Assembly: GCF_029285175.1 (NCBI RefSeq)
Contig: NZ_JABEDH010000008.1
Coordinates: forward strand, 62,001 to 126,000
DNA from: Sulfitobacter sp. M05
GTDB lineage: Bacteria > Pseudomonadota > Alphaproteobacteria > Rhodobacterales > Rhodobacteraceae
Direction of reading: 5' to 3'
DNA length: 64,000 nucleotides
The stretch's first letter is position 1. Every line of letters starts with the position of its first letter. The position numbers and the translations under genes were made by a program. The notes under the pieces were generated by a model, which was given only the letters and a program-made list of their open reading frames with translations, searched no databases and was not told the DNA's origin. This document shows, one piece after another, positions 8,469-18,761 of this stretch.

Positions 8469-9427
8469 GCGGGGCTGAAAAGATAACCGTCAAAGTCACC
8501 GAGGTTGTGCCATTAAACGAACTTGTTACACGGTTTCGTTTTGAACGGGCGGATGGAGGCCTGTTGCCAACATTCTCTGGCGGGGCACATACGGTTGTGG
8601 AAATGCACGACGGCGGCATTACACGGTTGAATCCCTATTCGTTGATGTCGGACCCGATGGATCAGACCGCCTACACAATTTCCGTACGCCGTGATGACGA
8701 AGGCAGGGGTGGGTCGCTGTTTATGCACCAGCAGGTCAAAGCCGGCGACGAGATGGTGATCTCTTTTCCGGTGAACCTGTTTTCGCTGGATCTGCGGGCC
8801 AAGAAACACCTGTTTCTTGCCGGGGGTATCGGGATCACACCGTTCCTAGCCCAAATCAAACAGCTACAACGATTCAATGGCAATTGGGAGTTGCACTATG
8901 CCTGTCGGTCAGCCGCACTTGGGTCTTATGCGGATGAATTGACGGATCATTATCCGAATGAAACCCACGTCTATTATGACGACGAAAAGCAGACCATTGA
9001 TCTGGTGAATCTTCTGGATGGCCAGCCTTTGGGCACGCATGTCTATGTCTGCGGTCCCAAAGGCATGATTGACTGGGTGCGCAAGACCGCCGCTGCCGAA
9101 GGCTGGCCGCGCGAGGCTATTCACTATGAGGAATTCCTGGCACCACAGCCCGGCAAACCCTTTGAGGTCAAATTGGCGATCAGCAACAAAACCATTGAAG
9201 TGGGCGAAAACGAAAGCCTGCTGGAAGCGATGGAACGGGAAAATGTCGATGCACCGTATCTTTGCCGTGGCGGTGCCTGCGGGCAATGCGAAACCCGAGT
9301 AATAGACTATGCCGGGAACTTCATTCACCGCGATCACTGGCTTGATGACGCAGAACACGCAGGCGGCGAAAAGATCATGCCCTGCGTTTCGAGATTTGAG
9401 GGCAAGACCCTCGTATTGGACAGGTAG
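8465..9427 (+). CDS. dmmB: Dimethylamine monooxygenase reductase subunit (flavin, NAD(P)H, 2Fe-2S)
   Basis: 320-aa oxygenase reductase. The order is: flavin-binding barrel (~1-105, with LNPYSLMSDP), pyridine-nucleotide domain (FLAGGIGITPFLAQI, then YVCGPKGMIDWV), and a C-terminal plant-type ferredoxin with CRGGACGQC and a final cysteine in KIMPCVSRF. This is the phthalate-dioxygenase-reductase layout. It passes electrons from NAD(P)H to the haem subunit DmmC. It overlaps dmmA by 4 bp and is 9 bp before dmmC. Confidence 0.9.
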   Translation: MSGAEKITVKVTEVVPLNELVTRFRFERADGGLLPTFSGGAHTVVEMHDGGITRLNPYSLMSDPMDQTAYTISVRRDDEGRGGSLFMHQQVKAGDEMVISFPVNLFSLDLRAKKHLFLAGGIGITPFLAQIKQLQRFNGNWELHYACRSAALGSYADELTDHYPNETHVYYDDEKQTIDLVNLLDGQPLGTHVYVCGPKGMIDWVRKTAAAEGWPREAIHYEEFLAPQPGKPFEVKLAISNKTIEVGENESLLEAMERENVDAPYLCRGGACGQCETRVIDYAGNFIHRDHWLDDAEHAGGEKIMPCVSRFEGKTLVLDR

Positions 9428-9436
9428 GGTGCGGAA

Positions 9437-10504
9437 ATGACGATCCAATTTAACAACGAGAGCTTTCGGGATGATTATTCGTTCTACAACTCAGAACGGG
9501 CGATCAAACGCTTTCCATTTCCCTTTCACGAAGACAGCTACATGTATTCGGTCAACATGGAACAACATCGCGGTGGGCCAGTCGATTCTGTATATGAAAT
9601 GCGCTTTGATGTGGATGAACACTATGTTTCAGAAATGCGCGATCGTGCCATGGTGTTGGCGGATGATCCTCTGCGCTGCCAGTCCCTGCCGCATATGACC
9701 TTGGCAGGCTGGGACCTGCTTGAGCTTATCATGGTGTCCAAATCCGAGGACTATCCAGACCTGTTTGAATTGCATCGCGACGGGAACAAATGGCGTTGGA
9801 TCAACAAGCCTTTGGGCATTGATCACAGCTTTACCTTTCTGGACGAGGCGACGCTGCCATGTGGCCCGATGGAGTATATCACCCGTCAGGCGCAAGGCGA
9901 CTTTGCTGTCCTTGATCAGCGCGATGATAACCTTTGGATGGATGCCGGCATGGTGACAACTCAGGCGGATTGGTCACTTGATTTCGACATCGGTATGAAC
10001 TTTTTCGAATGGCATGCACCTGTGCCTCTTGCCCATGAAAAAGGGATATTTGTGCGCGCCTTAAAGTTCTTGATGAACATTCAGCAAGGGGCACCGGCGC
10101 GGCGCTTGAACTGGACGATGACAGTGAACCCGCTGTTGGATACCTCACCAGAGAACTACCATAAATGGGGCATTCAGAAAACCGAACTGACGCCGCAAAA
10201 CATCGGGGCAAAACAACATTTGCGCGTGGAACTACAAACGTTTTTCCGCCTCCCGCGGTCGAATGCTCTGGTATTTCCGATCCGATGCTACCTGTGCAGC
10301 TTTCAGGATCTGATGGGGGTGCCGAAATGGGGCCGCCGACTGCACCGGGTCATCCGCGATCTTCCAGAGGAACTGGCCACTTACAAAGGTTTCATAGATA
10401 ACCGGCCTATGATGCTGGACTATCTGAAAGACTTTGATGACGGGTTGCCCACTTCGCCGGGAATCTGGCCGGAACTCGACACGGAACCTCCGCTGACCAG
10501 GTAA
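9437..10504 (+). CDS. dmmC: Haem-dependent oxidative N-demethylase subunit (DUF3445)
   Basis: 355-aa protein of the DUF3445 / haem-dependent oxidative N-demethylase family, judged from its length, its place beside the reductase, and segments such as ALKFLMNIQQGAPARRLNW and LRVELQTFFRLPRSNALVFPIR. It is predicted to be the catalytic subunit that activates O2 to demethylate dimethylamine. The gene ends just before a convergent regulator, with a weak hairpin (about 10500-10521) between them. The letter C follows gene order; published lettering for this subunit may differ between species. Confidence 0.85.
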   Translation: MTIQFNNESFRDDYSFYNSERAIKRFPFPFHEDSYMYSVNMEQHRGGPVDSVYEMRFDVDEHYVSEMRDRAMVLADDPLRCQSLPHMTLAGWDLLELIMVSKSEDYPDLFELHRDGNKWRWINKPLGIDHSFTFLDEATLPCGPMEYITRQAQGDFAVLDQRDDNLWMDAGMVTTQADWSLDFDIGMNFFEWHAPVPLAHEKGIFVRALKFLMNIQQGAPARRLNWTMTVNPLLDTSPENYHKWGIQKTELTPQNIGAKQHLRVELQTFFRLPRSNALVFPIRCYLCSFQDLMGVPKWGRRLHRVIRDLPEELATYKGFIDNRPMMLDYLKDFDDGLPTSPGIWPELDTEPPLTR

Positions 10505-10536
10505 CCGGAAGCTGGGTTATCTGTAGACCGCCCAGA

Positions 10537-11166
10537 TTAACTGTTCTGCGGGTAGCTGATAATCGAGAGGTACCGTGCGGGCAGCTTGACCAATACCTCA
10601 GGCCCGTGCCGTGCATCCGCATCAAAGAACAATGTATCACCGGGCTGGAGCAGATAGACATCATCCGCATGGCGGTAGTTAATTTCACCTTCCAACATAT
10701 AGATGGTTTCGATGCCCGCATGTTGAAAGGCCGGAAAAACATCCGCTTCGTCAGACAGCGTGATCAGATATGGTTCGACAATCACGCCGCTGGCGTTTGC
10801 ACCAATATGCCCCAGCAAATTGTACTGATGGTTGGCACGGGTGCCCTGACGGTCAATCTCAACCCCTTCGCCTGCTTTGGTATGCACCGCGTCGCGTGTT
10901 TCCTCAAACCGTCGAAAAAAGGACGTCAGCGGAACAGAAAGCGCATTGGCAAGAGTTTGCAACGTGGTGAGCGACGGAGAGGTGTTGCCGTTTTCAATCT
11001 TGGAAAGCATACCAATGGACAAGCCGGTTGTGGCGGACAGTTCAGCAACCGTGATTTCCTGTTGACGCCGAAAGGCACGAACCTCGCGGCCAATGGCAAC
11101 CTCAAGGATTTTCTCTCGGTTTTCACGTAGGCGATGCGGGTCTTGGTCAAGATTATTAGGAGACAT
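10537..11166 (-). CDS. XRE-cupin transcriptional regulator
   Basis: 209-aa protein with an N-terminal helix-turn-helix (residues ~28-82: VAELSATTGLSIGMLSKIENG) and a C-terminal cupin (AGIETIYMLEGEINYRHADD, then LLQPGDTLFFDADARHGPE). The ATG at 11166 follows AAAAGGAT with good spacing; an ATG ten codons earlier is less likely. Such regulators often respond to amino-acid or amine metabolites through the cupin. Lying between dmmDABC and mgdABCD, it is a strong candidate regulator of this regulon. The effector is unknown. Confidence 0.88.
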   Translation of the reverse strand: MSPNNLDQDPHRLRENREKILEVAIGREVRAFRRQQEITVAELSATTGLSIGMLSKIENGNTSPSLTTLQTLANALSVPLTSFFRRFEETRDAVHTKAGEGVEIDRQGTRANHQYNLLGHIGANASGVIVEPYLITLSDEADVFPAFQHAGIETIYMLEGEINYRHADDVYLLQPGDTLFFDADARHGPEVLVKLPARYLSIISYPQNS

Positions 11167-11288
11167 GGCCGTATCCTTTTTATTTTCACCGCACATAGCC
11201 CATTGACCAGATGTCGCAACCGCGACTACGCATTTTGGACGTGTGTTGATACTGGTCTAACACAGATTTTTCCTGTTAAGATAACAAT

Positions 11289-12293
11289 ATGCCCTCAGAT
11301 AAACAAATTGAAATTGGTTTCCTGATCTTCCCCGGTTTTCCGATGGCCTGCCTGACGTCAATGATCGAACCATTGCGTGCAGCGAATGAAGTTGCAGGGA
11401 AGGATGCGTTTGGCTGGAAACTGGTGTCTGAAAATGGCCAGCGGATCGAGGCAAGCGCACATGTGTGGTTTGAACCGGATCAAGCGCTGGATGATTGCGG
11501 CGATCTGGATCAGTTGTTTCTACTTAGCGGGCCGTCTTCGCAGTTTGAAAACCCCACGCAATCGGATGGCAAGTTGCGCAAGTTCGCACGTCACGGGGTA
11601 TCAGTGGGAGCGATAAGTGGAGGTGTGTTCCCGCTGGCACGTGCAGGATTGCTAACGGGATATGTCACCTCGGTGCATTGGTGTTACGAGGCTGCGTTTG
11701 CATCAGAATTTCCAAATCTCGACGCAACAGAAGATGTTATGATCATGGACCGAGGCCGCGTCACCGCCTCTGGCGCGGCGGCTGCATTTGAACTGGCCTT
11801 GCAGCTGGTTGATGACGCCTTGGGGGCCCATGTCGCAACCGAGGTCGCCTGTTGGTTTCAACATCCCATGATGCGCGGGCAGGGAGTTGTTCAACGCAAG
11901 CCCACCTTTACGACGCAAAGCACCAACGACATGCTGCCCGAACCGATCCGGCAAGCCGTCGAGATATTTAGCCAGAACATCGAAGATCCTGTGAATATCG
12001 CTGATGTGGCGGAACAGATCGGTGTATCGGTTCGCCAGCTCGAACGTCTGTTTCATAAGACCACCGGCACAACGCCACTGGGATATTATCGGTCTCTCAG
12101 GATGCACAAGGCACGCCAACTGTTGCACTATACCAAGGAAAGCATGTCAGAAATCGCGATTGCCGTTGGATATGCGACGTCGCACACGATGATACGAAAC
12201 TACCAAGAAGTCTTTGGCATCCATCCCCGCGAAGACCGTGAAAAGATCAATATGTTCCGGGTAAGAGAGAACGCGATTGTTCCGTTGGCCTAG
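11289..12293 (+). CDS. GlxA-family AraC transcriptional regulator
   Basis: 334 aa: a DJ-1/PfpI-like N-terminal domain (residues 1-~190, with the turn GAISGGVFPLARAGLL, serine where class I amidotransferases have cysteine) and a C-terminal AraC double HTH (IADVAEQIGVSVRQLERLF, then MSEIAIAVGYATSHTMIRNY). Related proteins (GbdR, CdhR) control betaine, carnitine and methylated-amine catabolism in proteobacteria. Divergent from the XRE-cupin gene with a 122-bp shared promoter region. It probably activates dmm, mgd or tmo genes; that is inference from position. Confidence 0.88.
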   Translation: MPSDKQIEIGFLIFPGFPMACLTSMIEPLRAANEVAGKDAFGWKLVSENGQRIEASAHVWFEPDQALDDCGDLDQLFLLSGPSSQFENPTQSDGKLRKFARHGVSVGAISGGVFPLARAGLLTGYVTSVHWCYEAAFASEFPNLDATEDVMIMDRGRVTASGAAAAFELALQLVDDALGAHVATEVACWFQHPMMRGQGVVQRKPTFTTQSTNDMLPEPIRQAVEIFSQNIEDPVNIADVAEQIGVSVRQLERLFHKTTGTTPLGYYRSLRMHKARQLLHYTKESMSEIAIAVGYATSHTMIRNYQEVFGIHPREDREKINMFRVRENAIVPLA

Positions 12294-12405
12294 GCATAGG
12301 CCATGCCAACTCTTTGATTTAGCCGCGCTGGCGCGATCTGCGCAAAGACAATCTGAGGTAGAGCCACTATTCCTGTAGCTTCGCCCCTAACTTTCACAAA
12401 ATCTG

Positions 12406-12999
12406 TCAGGCCGGTGCGTCGGAGCCATAGGACCCTGTGTCCAGCGCCTGCGCCGTTGCGACCAGAGCATGATGCAGCGAGCCGGCCGAGGCACGCGGCC
12501 CCAGAATACGGATATGATCCGCAGCAGTGCGGCGGATGACAAAACATCCCAGATGGTGGATAACAGTGCGCTGCGCATCACCGGCCTGCATCTGCCGAAT
12601 GGGCACAGAACACAGGCGTTCGCACATGTCCTGCATAGCAGGCCCGATAACATCAAAACAAACCCATGCACCTGTCTGCTCCGTCACCGAAGCGGCATCG
12701 CCCAATAGACCTTTCAACCTCTCGGCCAAATCCTCGTGGGATTCACTTGGGGCACCGATCATCCACTGTTCCGGCCCCATCCAAAATCCCGCCTCAGGAT
12801 CATGCAGTTGTGCACGCCCCGGTCCTGGCACGGCACCCAGCAGCTTTTTCAGGAGTTTATGGCAGTCGGCCTCTTTCCCCCGGCGTGCGGCGACAGAGGC
12901 CAGCGACAACCCGTCATTTTCGGAAATGGTGATGTGATCGTATTTGTCGACCCGTGGCTCGGTGCCACCAAGTGCCGTTTGTTTTACGAGATCATGCAC
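12406..12999 (-). CDS. mgdD: N-methylglutamate dehydrogenase subunit D (SoxG-like)
   Basis: 197-aa homologue of the sarcosine oxidase gamma subunit: GFWMGPEQWMIGAP, then AWVCFDVIGPAMQDMCERLCSVP and the closing RILGPRASAGSLHHAL. It overlaps the 3' end of mgdC by 8 bp, as the last gene of mgdABCD. It belongs to the heterotetramer that demethylates N-methylglutamate. The sarcosine oxidase alternative cannot be excluded from this subunit alone; linkage to gmaS and mgsABC favours Mgd. Confidence 0.85.
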   Translation of the reverse strand: MHDLVKQTALGGTEPRVDKYDHITISENDGLSLASVAARRGKEADCHKLLKKLLGAVPGPGRAQLHDPEAGFWMGPEQWMIGAPSESHEDLAERLKGLLGDAASVTEQTGAWVCFDVIGPAMQDMCERLCSVPIRQMQAGDAQRTVIHHLGCFVIRRTAADHIRILGPRASAGSLHHALVATAQALDTGSYGSDAPA

Positions 13000-15928
13000 G
13001 AAGCCGCTCCCCTTCTGGGTCTACAAAATGGGCGCTGACAATTTCGACCTGAACATCAATACCTGTCAGCGGACTTACCAGGCGCATCTTTTCACCCATT
13101 CGATTTGCACCGTCTTTAAGGAAACCCAACGCAATTGCATGGCCAAGGTTGGGTGAAAAACAGGCAGACGTTGCATAGCCCTGATCGTGTCCAGCATCCA
13201 CCGGGCCTGTGGCATTCATCAAATGTGCGCCTGCCGGCACCGGGTCATCCGGATTCACGGGTCTGATGCCAACCTGTCGCACGTCACCCTCAGCGTTCAG
13301 CCCCTCTCTCTCGGAAAGGGTTGAGCCGATACTGTCTTTCTTTTTGCTTACCATCCGGCCCATACCAAGGTTCTGGGCTGTTGTGGTCCCGTTCAGTTCA
13401 TTCCCCGCGGCATGACCTTTTTCGATACGCATCACACCAAGCGCCTCTGTGCCATAAGGTGTAACATCAAATTCCGCACCAACTTCGATAATCCGACGCA
13501 TCAGCGCGTCTCCGTACGCCGAGGGCACCGCGATTTCATAGGCCAGTTCCCCACTAAAGGAGATACGGAACAGACGCGCCCGCAAACCACCACAAATGGT
13601 GATATTGGCGCAGGCCATGAACGGGAAGGCATCATTTGATATGTCCTGGTCGACGATCTTTTCCAACAGTTTCCTGCTGTTTGGTCCGGCGACGGCATAT
13701 TGCGCCCATGCTTCGGTCGTGGAAATCAACTGTACGTCCATATCCGGAAACAGGCATTGGCGTACGAATTCCATATGACGGTAGACGGGCAGGGCATTTG
13801 CAGTGGTGGTCGTGACTACGAAATGATCTTCGGCCAATCGTGCAGCGGTGCCGTCGTCCATTGCAATCCCGTCCTCGCGCAGCATCAGACCATAACGTGT
13901 CTTGCCGACGGCGAGTTTTGCAAAACCGTTGCAGTAAATCTTGTTCAGGAAGTCCGCCGCGTCAGCGCCCTGCACATCCACTTTGCCCAATGTCGTGACA
14001 TCGCAAACACCAACAGATTTGCGGGTCGCCAAGACTTCGCGGTCAACGGTTTCTCGCCAATGGGTTTCGCCTGCACGCGGGAACCATTGCGCGCGCAGCC
14101 AATTGCCGACCTCGACAAAAACCGCACCTTGTTCTTCGGCCCAACGATGCGATGGGGTCAGGCGTTTGGGGTGAAACTCTTGTCCGCGATGCCGCCCCGC
14201 CAAAACGCCAATCGCTGTGGGCGTATAGGGGGGACGAAAGATCGTTGTGCCAACTTCAGGGATCGCCTTGCCCGCCAATTCGGCCATGATCGCAAGACCA
14301 CCCATGTTTGATGTCTTGCCCTGATCAGTGGCCATGCCAAGCGTGGTATAGCGCTTCAGGTGTTCAACCGAACGGAAACCTTCCTGATGGCTCAACTTCA
14401 CATCCTTGACGGTCACATCGTTTTGCAGATCCAACCAAGCGCGGGAACATCCCTCAACATACCAGAACGGCTTGAGATTTACGGGCGCATCTTCAGCCTG
14501 CGGCGTTGCCGGAAGCCGCCCCTTGAGGCCAAGCGCCTTTTGGGCAGCGGCGGCCCCGGACGTCAGAGCGGCATAGGTCGAAAATGCTCCATTGGCGGCT
14601 CCGGCCACCGACATGCCGGGAGGCAAGGCACCGCCTGGAACAAAGGCGGCAATGTCTTCGTTCCACGCAGGGCGCCCGCGTTGGTGGCAGGTCATATGAA
14701 CGTTGGGGTTCCAGCCCCCCGCCATGCCAAGCGCGCCACATTCCAGCACCCTCATGGTGCCATCCGCCAGCTTCACTTCGGCGAACGCAAGCCCAAGGCG
14801 GCCCTTCGTGTTCACGACTTCGCCGTGCAGAACTTCGTAATCGTGACTACGCGGTGCATCGGCGCGCACGTCCACCACAGCAGAGATTTTCACGCCTTTT
14901 GCATGAAGGTCTGCCGCCGTGCGATGGCCGTCATCGTTATTGGTGAATACCGCGACACGCTGGTCCGCCGCGACAGCGAACCGGTTGGCATAGCTGCGGA
15001 TGCTGGAAGCCAGCATTATACCGGGACGATCATTGTTTTCGAATGCGATGGGCCGCTCAATTGCACCGGCGGCAAGCACAGTTTGTTTCGTATAGATCCG
15101 CCATAACACCTGTCGGGGTTTGCCTACCTCTGGGGTTGGCAAATGGTCACTAACGCGCTCAACAGCGCCATAAATACCGTGGTCAAACGCACCGATAACA
15201 GTGGTGCGAGACATCAGGCGCACATTGGGAAGATTGGCAAGTTCCGCAACTGTGGCCGCAGCCCAATCCGCCCCTGCCGCATCATCAATGCTAAACGTTT
15301 CGCTATTGAGCCGGCCACCCATGCGGAAATCTTCATCCGCGAGAATAACATTTGCCCCCGCCCGACCAGCGGTCAGAGCCGCCATCAGCCCCGCCGGCCC
15401 CGCGCCGATGATCAGCAGATCACAGTGCAAGAAACCTTTGTCATAGACATCCGGATCATCCTGTAGAGAAAGCGAGCCCAGACCGGCGGCCTTGCGAATA
15501 ATCGGTTCGTAAATCTTTTCCCAAAAGGCAGCTGGCCACATGAAAGTCTTGTAATAAAAACCGGCAGCCAGAAAATTTGAAAACCGATCATTGATCGCCA
15601 GCAGGTCAAACCGCAAAGACCCAAGCCTGTTCTGACTGTTGGCACTTAATCCGTCGAACATTTCGATTGTCGTGGCGCGGGTGTTGGGCTCTTGGCGTGC
15701 GCCGTTGCGTAGCTCAACCAGTGCGTTAGGTTCCTCGGATCCAGCACTCAGCACCCCGCGCGGGCGGTGGTATTTGAACGAACGCCCCATGAGGCGTACG
15801 CCATTGGCCAACAAGGCAGAAGCAAGAGTATCGCCGGAATGAGCCGTATAGGACTTGCCGTCGAATTTGAATTTACAGGTGGTCGTGGTATCAACCTGGC
15901 CGCCCTGAAGTCTGTTTTTCTGGGTCAT
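12992..15928 (-). CDS. mgdC: N-methylglutamate dehydrogenase subunit C (SoxA-like, GcvT fused)
   Basis: 978-aa homologue of the sarcosine oxidase alpha subunit. In order: N-terminal ferredoxin-like domain (residues ~12-90), NAD-binding Rossmann domain (LLIIGAGPAGLMAALTAGRAG, ~170-190) with its second half, and a C-terminal GcvT-type folate domain (~600-978, with GVCDVTTLGKVDVQGADAADF). Oxidative demethylation of N-methylglutamate gives glutamate and a C1 unit that the folate domain can trap as methylene-tetrahydrofolate. It overlaps mgdB by 4 bp and mgdD by 8 bp. A soxBDAG locus looks the same at this level. Confidence 0.88.
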   Translation of the reverse strand: MTQKNRLQGGQVDTTTTCKFKFDGKSYTAHSGDTLASALLANGVRLMGRSFKYHRPRGVLSAGSEEPNALVELRNGARQEPNTRATTIEMFDGLSANSQNRLGSLRFDLLAINDRFSNFLAAGFYYKTFMWPAAFWEKIYEPIIRKAAGLGSLSLQDDPDVYDKGFLHCDLLIIGAGPAGLMAALTAGRAGANVILADEDFRMGGRLNSETFSIDDAAGADWAAATVAELANLPNVRLMSRTTVIGAFDHGIYGAVERVSDHLPTPEVGKPRQVLWRIYTKQTVLAAGAIERPIAFENNDRPGIMLASSIRSYANRFAVAADQRVAVFTNNDDGHRTAADLHAKGVKISAVVDVRADAPRSHDYEVLHGEVVNTKGRLGLAFAEVKLADGTMRVLECGALGMAGGWNPNVHMTCHQRGRPAWNEDIAAFVPGGALPPGMSVAGAANGAFSTYAALTSGAAAAQKALGLKGRLPATPQAEDAPVNLKPFWYVEGCSRAWLDLQNDVTVKDVKLSHQEGFRSVEHLKRYTTLGMATDQGKTSNMGGLAIMAELAGKAIPEVGTTIFRPPYTPTAIGVLAGRHRGQEFHPKRLTPSHRWAEEQGAVFVEVGNWLRAQWFPRAGETHWRETVDREVLATRKSVGVCDVTTLGKVDVQGADAADFLNKIYCNGFAKLAVGKTRYGLMLREDGIAMDDGTAARLAEDHFVVTTTTANALPVYRHMEFVRQCLFPDMDVQLISTTEAWAQYAVAGPNSRKLLEKIVDQDISNDAFPFMACANITICGGLRARLFRISFSGELAYEIAVPSAYGDALMRRIIEVGAEFDVTPYGTEALGVMRIEKGHAAGNELNGTTTAQNLGMGRMVSKKKDSIGSTLSEREGLNAEGDVRQVGIRPVNPDDPVPAGAHLMNATGPVDAGHDQGYATSACFSPNLGHAIALGFLKDGANRMGEKMRLVSPLTGIDVQVEIVSAHFVDPEGERLRA

Positions 15929-16212
15929 GTGCTGCGCCCACGTTTACGGGCCACATCGCGGGCCATTTCAACTTTGGAAATTTCATGGGTCACAGTGTTA
16001 CGTGTCACCACCAGCCAGGAACGATCTCCGGCCTCATGAAACCACAATTCTTCGTGCCACCCAGCCGGATTTTCGCGCAGGTAGCCATATTCGTAAAAGT
16101 CGCGGGCAGCGGTCTGTGATTGCCAGTCGGGTCGGTCAATCAGACGGGCATCGCCCAGATAGGTGAATTCGGCACTGTCGCGGGGGCCAAGAAGGGGGTG
16201 GTTGATAATCAT
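15925..16212 (-). CDS. mgdB: N-methylglutamate dehydrogenase subunit B (SoxD-like, zinc ligands lost)
   Basis: 95-aa homologue of the sarcosine oxidase delta subunit. The usual SoxD N-terminus is C-P-x-C-G-x-R; here it reads INHPLLGPRDSAEF, so both cysteines are gone. The later H-x-x-G-C site reads WFHEAGDRSWL, again without cysteine. Three of the four zinc ligands are therefore missing while the rest of the fold (GDA, NPAGWHEELW) is kept. It overlaps mgdC by 4 bp and follows mgdA by 10 bp. The loss of ligands fits Mgd rather than true sarcosine oxidase. Confidence 0.85.
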   Translation of the reverse strand: MIINHPLLGPRDSAEFTYLGDARLIDRPDWQSQTAARDFYEYGYLRENPAGWHEELWFHEAGDRSWLVVTRNTVTHEISKVEMARDVARKRGRST

Positions 16213-16222
16213 CTATCGCACC

Positions 16223-17473
16223 TCAATGCAGATTGGGCTGGTTGCCCATGCCTTTTTCATCAATCATCCTGCCCTTTTCGAACCGGTCAAAACGATATGC
16301 TGTTGCAGTGGGGTGGGGGGCGTCTTTTGCCAGTAGATGGGCAAAGCAATAGCCCGATGCCGGCGTCGCCTTGAACCCGCCATAACACCAGCCACCGTTA
16401 AAATAGAGCCCTTCGGTTTCAGTCCGATCAATGATGGGTGACCCGTCCATGGACATGTCCATAATGCCGCCCCACATCCGCAACAGCCGGGCGCGTCCGA
16501 AGGACGGGAAAATTGCCATGCCCCCTTCACAGACATCTTCGACGACAGGCAGATTGCCGCGCTGCGCGTAGGAGTTATAGCCGTCTATGTCACCGCCAAA
16601 CACCAGCCCACCCTTGTCCGACTGGCTGCAATAAAAATGGCCAGCGCCAAAGGTGATGACGCCGGGCAACACCGGTTTGAGACCTTCGGAAACAAACGCC
16701 TGCAAGACATGGCTTTCCATTGGCAGCCGCATTCCCGCGTGCGACATCAGCCGGCTTGAGGAACCCGCGACCGCGCACCCAACCTTGCCCGCGCCAATAA
16801 AGCCGCGGGTCGTTTCCACTCCGGTGCATTTACCGTTTGCGATTCTGAAACCGGTCACTTCGCAATTCTGGATGATATCAACGCCGTGACTGTCAGCACC
16901 GCGCGCATAACCCCAAGCAACCGCATCGTGACGCACGGTGCCACCGCGATGCTGCGCTAGTCCGCCCTTGATAGGGAAACGCGCGTCGTCGGTGTTCAGG
17001 AAAGGGTAACGCGCCTTGATCTGTTCGGTACTCAGCATCTCGGCATCAGCACCATTGAGGATCATGGCATTGCCTCGGCGCGTAAAAGCATCACGCTGAG
17101 CATCGGAATGGATCAGGTTGAGAATGCCGCGCTGGCTTATCATGGCATTATAGTTGAAGTCCTGCTCTAGCCCTTCCCACAGCTTAAGCGAAAATTCATA
17201 GAAGGGTTCATTTCCATCAAGCAGGTAGTTTGACCGGATGATCGTGGTATTACGTCCAACATTCCCGCCACCGATCCAGCCCTTTTCAAGAACCGCAATA
17301 CGTTTCTGGCCAAACTCCTTGGCCAGGTAATAGGCCGTGGCCAGACCGTGCCCACCTCCGCCGATGATCACAATGTCATAAGCCGCCTGCGGCTCGGGAT
17401 CGCGCCACGCTGGCTGCCACCCTTTGTGGCCAGTTAACGCCTCTTTGATAACCCGCAGTCCTGAGTAGCGCAT
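16223..17473 (-). CDS. mgdA: N-methylglutamate dehydrogenase subunit A (SoxB-like)
   Basis: 416-aa FAD-dependent amine oxidase, homologue of the sarcosine oxidase beta subunit. The dinucleotide-binding motif VIIGGGGHGLATAYYLAKE is at ~35-54, and His182 in TVRHDAVAWGYARG is a candidate for covalent flavin attachment. ATG 17473 (MRYSGLRVIKEALTGHKGW) was preferred to ATG 17482: AAAGGGG abuts the earlier ATG but stands 9 nt before the later one, and ~416 aa is the family's usual size. First gene of mgdABCD, divergent from tmoX. Confidence 0.88.
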   Translation of the reverse strand: MRYSGLRVIKEALTGHKGWQPAWRDPEPQAAYDIVIIGGGGHGLATAYYLAKEFGQKRIAVLEKGWIGGGNVGRNTTIIRSNYLLDGNEPFYEFSLKLWEGLEQDFNYNAMISQRGILNLIHSDAQRDAFTRRGNAMILNGADAEMLSTEQIKARYPFLNTDDARFPIKGGLAQHRGGTVRHDAVAWGYARGADSHGVDIIQNCEVTGFRIANGKCTGVETTRGFIGAGKVGCAVAGSSSRLMSHAGMRLPMESHVLQAFVSEGLKPVLPGVITFGAGHFYCSQSDKGGLVFGGDIDGYNSYAQRGNLPVVEDVCEGGMAIFPSFGRARLLRMWGGIMDMSMDGSPIIDRTETEGLYFNGGWCYGGFKATPASGYCFAHLLAKDAPHPTATAYRFDRFEKGRMIDEKGMGNQPNLH

Positions 17474-17626
17474 TTTAGACATCCCCTTTGCCCTAAGTCT
17501 AAGAAGAAGCACAAAATTGTCAGTCCGAGTTTGGACAGATTTCTTTGCAGATACGACAATGCTACCTGGAACTTGGAGCCCCCCTTACACATTGGTAAGA
17601 AAAAAACTTGATTGAGGGGAAAATAA

Positions 17627-18688
<1,062 letters not shown>

Positions 18689-18715
18689 GATTCAACTGAT
18701 CGTTTGACACTCAAC

Positions 18716-18740
18716 CCCCGTTCGGTCCTGCCGGACGGGG
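18716..18740 (+). terminator. Attenuator-like hairpin between tmoX and tmoW
   Basis: Ten-base-pair stem CCCCGTTCGG / CCGGACGGGG (one G-T pair) with a 5-nt loop, followed by CAATTTATCC. It lies between the binding-protein gene and the ATPase gene, where partial termination or 3'-end protection commonly makes the binding protein more abundant. Confidence 0.5.
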
Positions 18741-18761
18741 CAATTTATCCTAAGGATTACC

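Noticed and set aside
12406-17473. Annotation of the locus as sarcosine oxidase (soxBDAG)
   Set aside because: The subunits are homologous, but linkage to gmaS, mgsABC, dmm and tmo genes and the loss of zinc ligands in the SoxD-like subunit favour N-methylglutamate dehydrogenase. The rival call is not fully excluded.
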